Source of the DNA: an uncultured Bacteroides sp.
Lineage (GTDB): Bacteria > Bacteroidota > Bacteroidia > Bacteroidales > Bacteroidaceae
Assembly: GCA_905203765.1 (NCBI GenBank)
Contig: CAJKXC010000074.1
Coordinates: 1 to 11,657, forward strand
Length of the DNA: 11,657 nt
Direction: 5' to 3'
The notes under the pieces were generated by a model. The model worked only from the letters and a program-made list of their open reading frames with translations, was not told the origin of the DNA and made no database searches. Of the stretch, positions 7,335 to 11,657 are shown in pieces (the first letter of the stretch is position 1; each line of letters begins with the position of its first letter). The position numbers were made by a program, and so were the translations under genes.

Positions 7335-7754
7335 ATGAATGAAATTTTAGGTTATCTCGGTTTGGGCCTGATGCTGGGTCTTGCCGGTATTGGTAGTTGT
7401 TTTGGTACGACAATCGCGGGAAATGCAGCCGAAGGTGCTTTGAAGAAAGATCCTTCCAAATCAGCCAGTTATATGATTCTGTCTGCTCTTCCGGCTACTC
7501 AGGGACTTTATGGTTTCGTGGCTTTCTTGATGTCGATGGGCAGAAACTTTGCTACGGATGGTCCGTTGATGCTGGGTATCGGTCTGGGGGTAGGTCTTGT
7601 ATGTTTGTTCTCTGCTATCCGTCAGGGCCAGGTTTGTGCTAACGGTATTGCCGGTATTGCCCAAGGTCACGACGTGCAAACTAATACGATGATTTATGCG
7701 GCTCTTCCTGAGTTCTACGCTATCTTGGCGTTGGTGGCTGCATTGATGGTCTAA
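7335..7754 (+). CDS. atpK: V-type ATP synthase subunit K (c-ring proteolipid)
   Basis: This 139-residue membrane protein is the rotor-ring subunit that carries ions. It is made of two fused hairpins (four membrane helices: about 4-28, 45-68, 77-100, 117-139), somewhat shorter than the E. hirae NtpK (about 156). The first hairpin has no carboxylate in its second helix but shows LPATQGLYGF (52-61), as in NtpK. The second hairpin carries the single essential carboxylate, E126, in ALPEFYAIL. By position L52, T55, Q56, Q97 (SAIRQGQV) and E126 match the five Na+ ligand residues of E. hirae NtpK (L61, T64, Q65, Q110, E139), so Na+ binding is predicted. The glycine-rich helices (GLGLMLGLAGIG, GIGLGVGL) give tight ring packing. 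It is the last gene of the operon, 25 bases before the terminator hairpin. Confidence 0.95.
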   Translation: MNEILGYLGLGLMLGLAGIGSCFGTTIAGNAAEGALKKDPSKSASYMILSALPATQGLYGFVAFLMSMGRNFATDGPLMLGIGLGVGLVCLFSAIRQGQVCANGIAGIAQGHDVQTNTMIYAALPEFYAILALVAALMV

Positions 7755-7778
7755 AAGAGTCTGAATCTTTTTATAATA

Positions 7779-7817
7779 AAGCCTCGATGGTAGAGAAAAT
7801 CATCGGGGCTTATTTTT
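7779..7817 (+). terminator. Intrinsic terminator of the V-ATPase operon
   Basis: Positions 7779-7789 (AAGCCTCGATG) pair with 7801-7811 (CATCGGGGCTT) in an 11-bp stem with one T-G wobble and an 11-base loop. Five T residues follow at 7813-7817. It lies 25 bases after the stop of subunit K and before the promoter of the next gene. Confidence 0.9.
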
Positions 7818-7840
7818 CTGCAATCGTTTGTTTATGTATC

Positions 7841-7863
7841 TTTAATCAGTTTTTCCGATTAAA
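7841..7863. promoter_or_regulatory. Inverted repeat, possible operator for the glycogen genes
   Basis: TTTAATC (7841-7847) and GATTAAA (7857-7863) form perfect 7-bp arms around a 9-base spacer. No T-tract follows, so it does not look like a terminator. Its right arm ends 25 bases before the -7 box at 7889-7896, roughly -62 to -40 from the expected start, a position that would suit an activator. The arms are A/T-rich in an A/T-rich gap, so chance is possible. No particular regulator is recognised. Confidence 0.3.
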
Positions 7864-7888
7864 AGGCTATTTTTCAAAGAATAATGCG

Positions 7889-7896
7889 TACTTTTG
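7889..7896 (+). promoter_or_regulatory. Bacteroides -7 promoter box for the glycogen synthase gene
   Basis: TACTTTTG is an exact match to the Bacteroides -7 element TAnnTTTG, 34 bases before the ATG. No TTTG is found 19-21 bases upstream, so the -33 element is weak or missing. That may mean the promoter depends on an activator. Transcription would begin near 7903, giving a leader of about 28 bases. Confidence 0.55.
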
Positions 7897-7930
7897 CAGC
7901 GGTATTAAGATAAAGAGATTATAACATAGT

Positions 7931-9595
7931 ATGATTAAAGAACTACTTACCCCCGATTACATCTTTGAAGCGAGCTGGGAAGTGTGTAATAAAGTAGGCG
8001 GTATCTATACGGTTTTGTCCACCAGGGCAAACACCTTGCAGACCAAATTTCGCGATAGACTATTTTTTATTGGACCGGATTTTTGGCAAGGGAAAGAGAA
8101 TCCTTTGTTCATTGAGTCAGATAACCTCTGTGCAGCGTGGAAGAAGCATGCTGCTGTAAAAGATAACCTCTCTGTCCGTGTAGGGCGTTGGAATATTCCG
8201 GGCGAGCCTATCGTTATATTGGTTGATTTCCAACCATTCTTCGAACAAAAAAATGAGATTTATACCGAGATGTGGGAACACTACCAAGTGGATTCACTGC
8301 ACGGCTATGGCGATTATGACGAAGCGTCCATGTTTGCATATGCCACCGGCAAGGTGGTGGAGAGCTTCTATCGCTATAACCTGACGGAAACAGATAAAGT
8401 CGTATTCCAGGCACACGAGTGGATGACGGGTATGGCAGCATTGTATCTTCAGACGGCTGTTCCGGAGATTGCTACCATATTTACTACGCACGCCACTTCC
8501 ATCGGCCGTTCCATTGCCGGCAACAACAAGCCGCTGTACGACTATCTCTTCGCTTACAACGGCGACCAGATGGCGCAGGAACTGAACATGGAGTCCAAGC
8601 ATTCCATTGAAAAACAGACGGCGCACTATGTAGATTGCTTCACCACTGTGAGCGAAATCACGAATAATGAGTGCAAGGAACTGTTGGACAAACCTGCCGA
8701 TGTAGTACTGATGAACGGTTTTGAGGATGATTTCGTCCCTAAAGGCTCTACCTTTACCGGTAAGCGCAAACGTGCACGCGCTGCATTCTTGCGTGTGGCA
8801 AACTGCCTGCTGGGCGAAGACCTGGGAGACGATACCCTTATTGTAGGCACCAGCGGCCGTTATGAGTTCAAGAACAAAGGCATCGATGTATTCCTGGAAT
8901 CACTGAACCGCCTGAATCGCGACAAGGATTTAAAGAAGAAAGTCCTGGCTATTGTCAGCGTGCCCAGTTGGGTAGGCGATCCCCGCGAGGACTTGAAGGA
9001 ACGCTTGAAGAAGAAAGACGAGAAGTACACAACTCCGCTCGAAGTGCCTTTCATCACCCACTGGCTGCATAACATGACGCACGACCAGGTGCTGGATATG
9101 CTGAAGTATATGGGTATGGGCAACCGTCCGGAAGATAAAGTGAAAATCATTTTCGTTCCTTGCTACCTCGATGGCAAGGACGGCATTCTCGATAAACATT
9201 ATTACGATTTGATATTGGGAGAAGACCTCAGCGTCTATCCTTCCTATTACGAACCGTGGGGATATACCCCGCTGGAGAGCGTAGCTTTCCGTGTACCGAC
9301 CATCACCACCGACCTTGCAGGCTTCGGACTTTGGGTGAACAGCCTGAAGAATCAGCATGGCATTGACGATGGGGTAGAGGTGTTGCACCGTTCGGACTAC
9401 AACTACTCTGAAGTGGCAGACGGCATCAAGGACACCATCGCCCTGTTCTCTACCAAGACAGATGCAGAAGTCAAAGAAATACGCAAGCGTGCAGGCCAGG
9501 TGGCGGAGCAGGCTTTGTGGAAGTATTTTATACAATATTATTATGAAGCCTATGACATTGCTTTGCGCAATGCAATGAAGCGTCAATTAGGTTAA
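7931..9595 (+). CDS. Glycogen synthase, GT3 (eukaryote-like) family
   Basis: This 554-residue enzyme is predicted to extend alpha-1,4-glucan chains from a nucleotide sugar, by family most likely UDP-glucose, in the cytoplasm. It looks like animal/fungal GT3 glycogen synthase, not bacterial GlgA (GT5). FEASWEVCNKVGGIYTVL (12-29) is the sugar-nucleotide loop with K21. AHEW is at 161-164, IFTTHATSIGR at 183-193, and GRYEFKNKGID (309-319) carries R310 and K316, both expected in the active site. PSYYEPWGYTPLE has the E-x7-E pair E441/E449, and TDLAGFG follows at 460-466. Two Rossmann-type halves are complete. It is much shorter than animal enzymes (about 700-740), lacking the phosphorylated tails. 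In place of the eukaryotic arginine cluster that senses glucose-6-phosphate it has only IRKRAGQVAEQALW (517-530), so that control may be absent. The ATG at 7931 follows an A-rich leader. The next gene encodes the matching degrading enzyme. Confidence 0.93.
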   Translation: MIKELLTPDYIFEASWEVCNKVGGIYTVLSTRANTLQTKFRDRLFFIGPDFWQGKENPLFIESDNLCAAWKKHAAVKDNLSVRVGRWNIPGEPIVILVDFQPFFEQKNEIYTEMWEHYQVDSLHGYGDYDEASMFAYATGKVVESFYRYNLTETDKVVFQAHEWMTGMAALYLQTAVPEIATIFTTHATSIGRSIAGNNKPLYDYLFAYNGDQMAQELNMESKHSIEKQTAHYVDCFTTVSEITNNECKELLDKPADVVLMNGFEDDFVPKGSTFTGKRKRARAAFLRVANCLLGEDLGDDTLIVGTSGRYEFKNKGIDVFLESLNRLNRDKDLKKKVLAIVSVPSWVGDPREDLKERLKKKDEKYTTPLEVPFITHWLHNMTHDQVLDMLKYMGMGNRPEDKVKIIFVPCYLDGKDGILDKHYYDLILGEDLSVYPSYYEPWGYTPLESVAFRVPTITTDLAGFGLWVNSLKNQHGIDDGVEVLHRSDYNYSEVADGIKDTIALFSTKTDAEVKEIRKRAGQVAEQALWKYFIQYYYEAYDIALRNAMKRQLG

Positions 9596-9625
9596 CGAAT
9601 TATTAATCAATCAAGTTATCATACA

Positions 9626-11657
9626 ATGAAGATTAAAGTTAGTAATGTAAACACTCCAAACTGGATGGATGTGAATGTGAAATCGCAGATTCCAGGTGAC
9701 TTAGAGAAATTATCTGAACTGGCACGTAACATTTGGTGGTCGTGGAATTATGAAGCCACTGAACTGTTCAGAGACCTTGATCCTGCTCTTTGGAAAGAAG
9801 TAGGGCAGAATCCTGTACTTCTGCTGGAACGTATGAGCTATGCCCAACTCGAAGCTCTTGCAAATGACAAGGTTATTTTGCGCAGAATGGAAGATGTATA
9901 CTCTAAGTTCCGTGCATACATGGACGTGAAACCCGACAGCACTCGTCCGTCTGTGGCATATTTCAGTATGGAGTATGGTTTGAACCATGTACTAAAGATA
10001 TACTCCGGCGGTCTGGGTGTACTTGCCGGTGACTACTTGAAGGAAGCATCCGACAGCAACGTGGATTTGTGTGCAGTCGGCTTCTTATACCGTTATGGCT
10101 ATTTCACTCAAACTTTGTCTATGGACGGACAGCAGCTTGCCAACTACGAAGCACAGAACTTCGGCCAGTTGCCCATTGACCGTGTATTGGACGAAAACGG
10201 CAACCAGGTAATTGTAGATGTTCCTTATCTCGATTACTTCGTACATGCTTATGTATGGAAAGTCAACGTAGGCCGCATCTCCCTCTATCTGCTCGATACG
10301 GACAATGAGTTGAACAGCGAGTTCGACCGTCCTATCACTCACCAGCTTTACGGCGGTGACTGGGAAAACCGCCTGAAGCAGGAGATTCTGCTCGGTATCG
10401 GTGGTATCCTGACGCTGAATAAACTGGGCATCAAGAAAGATATTTATCATTGCAACGAAGGACACGCAGCCTTGATCAACGTACAGCGCATCTGCGACTA
10501 CGTGGCCGAAGGCTTGACATACGACCAGGCTATCGAGCTGGTGCGTGCTTCTTCACTGTATACCGTACATACTCCGGTACCTGCCGGTCACGACTACTTC
10601 GACGAAGGCCTCTTCGGCAAGTATATGGGTGGTTATCCTGCCCGTATGGGTATCAGCTGGGACGACCTTATGGACCTCGGACGTAACAATCCGGGCGACA
10701 AGGGCGAACGCTTCTGTATGTCTGTATTTGCCTGCAACACTTCTCAGGAAGTGAACGGTGTGAGCTGGTTGCACGGCAAGGTATCCCAGGAAATGTTCTC
10801 TTCTATCTGGAAGGGTTACTTCCCTGAAGAAAACCATGTAGGCTATGTCACCAACGGTGTACACTTCCCCACTTGGAGCGCTACGGAATGGAAACAGCTT
10901 TATGCTGCACATTTCGACGAAAACTTCTTGTACGACCAATCCAATCCTAAGATTTGGGAAGCTATCTATAACGTATCCGACGAAGAAATCTGGAAGACGC
11001 GTATGGCGATGAAGAACAAGTTGATAGACTATGTTCGCAAGCAATACCGCGAAACCTGGCTGAAGAACCAGGGCGATCCTTCACGCATCGTTTCTCTGCT
11101 GGATAAGATTAATCCTAACGCGCTGTTGATCGGTTTCGGACGCCGCTTCGCTACTTACAAGCGTGCACATTTGCTGTTCACCGACCTGGACCGCTTGGCT
11201 AAGATCGTGAACAACCCCGACTATCCGGTACAGTTCCTGTTCACCGGTAAGGCTCACCCGCACGATGGCGCAGGTCAGGGTCTGATTAAGAGAATCATCG
11301 AAATCTCCCGTCGTCCCGAGTTCCTCGGCAAGATTATCTTCCTGGAGAACTATGATATGCAGCTGGCACGCCGCCTCGTTTCCGGTGTGGATATCTGGCT
11401 GAACACTCCGACTCGTCCGCTCGAGGCATCCGGTACATCGGGTGAGAAGGCGTTGATGAACGGTGTTGTAAACTTCTCCGTGCTCGACGGCTGGTGGCTC
11501 GAAGGCTACCGCGAAGGTGCAGGTTGGGCGCTGACTGAAAAGCGCACTTACCAGAACCAGGATCACCAAGACCAACTCGATGCTGCTACTATCTACAGCC
11601 TTCTCGAACAGGAAATCCTGCCGTTGTACTATGCACGCAACAAGAAGGGATATTCCG
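9626..11657 (+). CDS. glgP: Alpha-glucan (glycogen) phosphorylase, GT35, 3' end cut off by the window
   Basis: An open frame of 677 complete codons runs off the window edge; this family is usually about 850 residues, so roughly 170-180 C-terminal residues are missing. The enzyme splits alpha-1,4-glucans with phosphate to glucose-1-phosphate, using pyridoxal phosphate. Residues about 15-100 resemble the N-terminal DUF3417-type domain (LARNIWWSWNYEATELFRDL, 32-51). SMEYGL (114-119), the glycine loop YSGGLGVLAGD (126-136), HCNEGHAA (275-282) and HTPVPAGHD (315-323) follow. GFGRRFATYKR (503-513) is the phosphate-binding region. EASGTSGEKALMNG contains K608, the predicted pyridoxal-phosphate lysine. 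These motifs fit the Thermus/Thermotoga-like branch of GT35, not the E. coli MalP/GlgP branch. The ATG at 9626 (MKIKVSNVNTPNW) lies 30 bases after the synthase stop with no terminator between, so co-transcription is likely. Confidence 0.95.
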   Translation, partial: MKIKVSNVNTPNWMDVNVKSQIPGDLEKLSELARNIWWSWNYEATELFRDLDPALWKEVGQNPVLLLERMSYAQLEALANDKVILRRMEDVYSKFRAYMDVKPDSTRPSVAYFSMEYGLNHVLKIYSGGLGVLAGDYLKEASDSNVDLCAVGFLYRYGYFTQTLSMDGQQLANYEAQNFGQLPIDRVLDENGNQVIVDVPYLDYFVHAYVWKVNVGRISLYLLDTDNELNSEFDRPITHQLYGGDWENRLKQEILLGIGGILTLNKLGIKKDIYHCNEGHAALINVQRICDYVAEGLTYDQAIELVRASSLYTVHTPVPAGHDYFDEGLFGKYMGGYPARMGISWDDLMDLGRNNPGDKGERFCMSVFACNTSQEVNGVSWLHGKVSQEMFSSIWKGYFPEENHVGYVTNGVHFPTWSATEWKQLYAAHFDENFLYDQSNPKIWEAIYNVSDEEIWKTRMAMKNKLIDYVRKQYRETWLKNQGDPSRIVSLLDKINPNALLIGFGRRFATYKRAHLLFTDLDRLAKIVNNPDYPVQFLFTGKAHPHDGAGQGLIKRIIEISRRPEFLGKIIFLENYDMQLARRLVSGVDIWLNTPTRPLEASGTSGEKALMNGVVNFSVLDGWWLEGYREGAGWALTEKRTYQNQDHQDQLDAATIYSLLEQEILPLYYARNKKGYS

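Noticed and set aside
10450..10754. Open frames on the plus strand inside the phosphorylase gene
   Set aside because: The frame starting at 9626 carries all GT35 motifs through this region, so these are shadows.
1..11657. Search for mobile elements, CRISPR arrays, tRNA genes, direct repeats and riboswitch-like leaders
   Set aside because: None seen by eye; the window is densely coding core genome with only short intergenic gaps.

Overview
The window looks like ordinary core chromosome of a member of the Bacteroidales, most likely Bacteroides. Four things point that way. The promoters fit the Bacteroides TTTG / TAnnTTTG pattern. Translation starts sit behind A/T-rich leaders with little Shine-Dalgarno sequence. 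The V-type ATPase gene order has an uncharacterised gene between subunits E and A. The glycogen synthase is of the eukaryote-like GT3 type. The species cannot be fixed from this sequence alone.

Layout, all on the + strand. The first ~26 bases are the 3' end of a 5S rRNA, so an rRNA operon ends here, followed by a strong hairpin terminator (36-73). A 220-base A/T-rich gap then holds a good Bacteroides-type promoter (183-214, with a tandem second copy of its -7 box at 215-222). Seven tightly packed genes follow (297-7754) and form a V/A-type rotary ATPase operon: E, a DUF2764-type protein, A, B, D, I and K. A hairpin terminator at 7779-7817 closes it. A second transcription unit (promoter around 7889-7896, possible operator 7841-7863) encodes a GT3 glycogen synthase (7931-9595) and, 30 bases later with no terminator between, a GT35 alpha-glucan phosphorylase (9626 to the window edge, cut off before its C-terminus).

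How the genes work together. A and B would form the catalytic hexamer, D the central shaft, E the peripheral stalk, and I and K the membrane ion channel and rotor ring. No gene for the usual subunits C, F or G is visible. The DUF2764 protein sits where a rotor-ring coupling subunit would be expected and is the least understood part of the window. The K subunit keeps every side chain matching the Na+ ligands of the Enterococcus hirae NtpK ring, so a Na+-coupled enzyme is a reasonable prediction. The two downstream enzymes are a synthesis/breakdown pair for intracellular alpha-glucan (glycogen).

I found no mobile element, CRISPR array, tRNA, broken gene or sign of horizontal transfer. The best candidates for new biology are the reduced V-ATPase subunit set with its DUF2764 protein, the Na+ signature, and possible regulatory sites in front of both transcription units.
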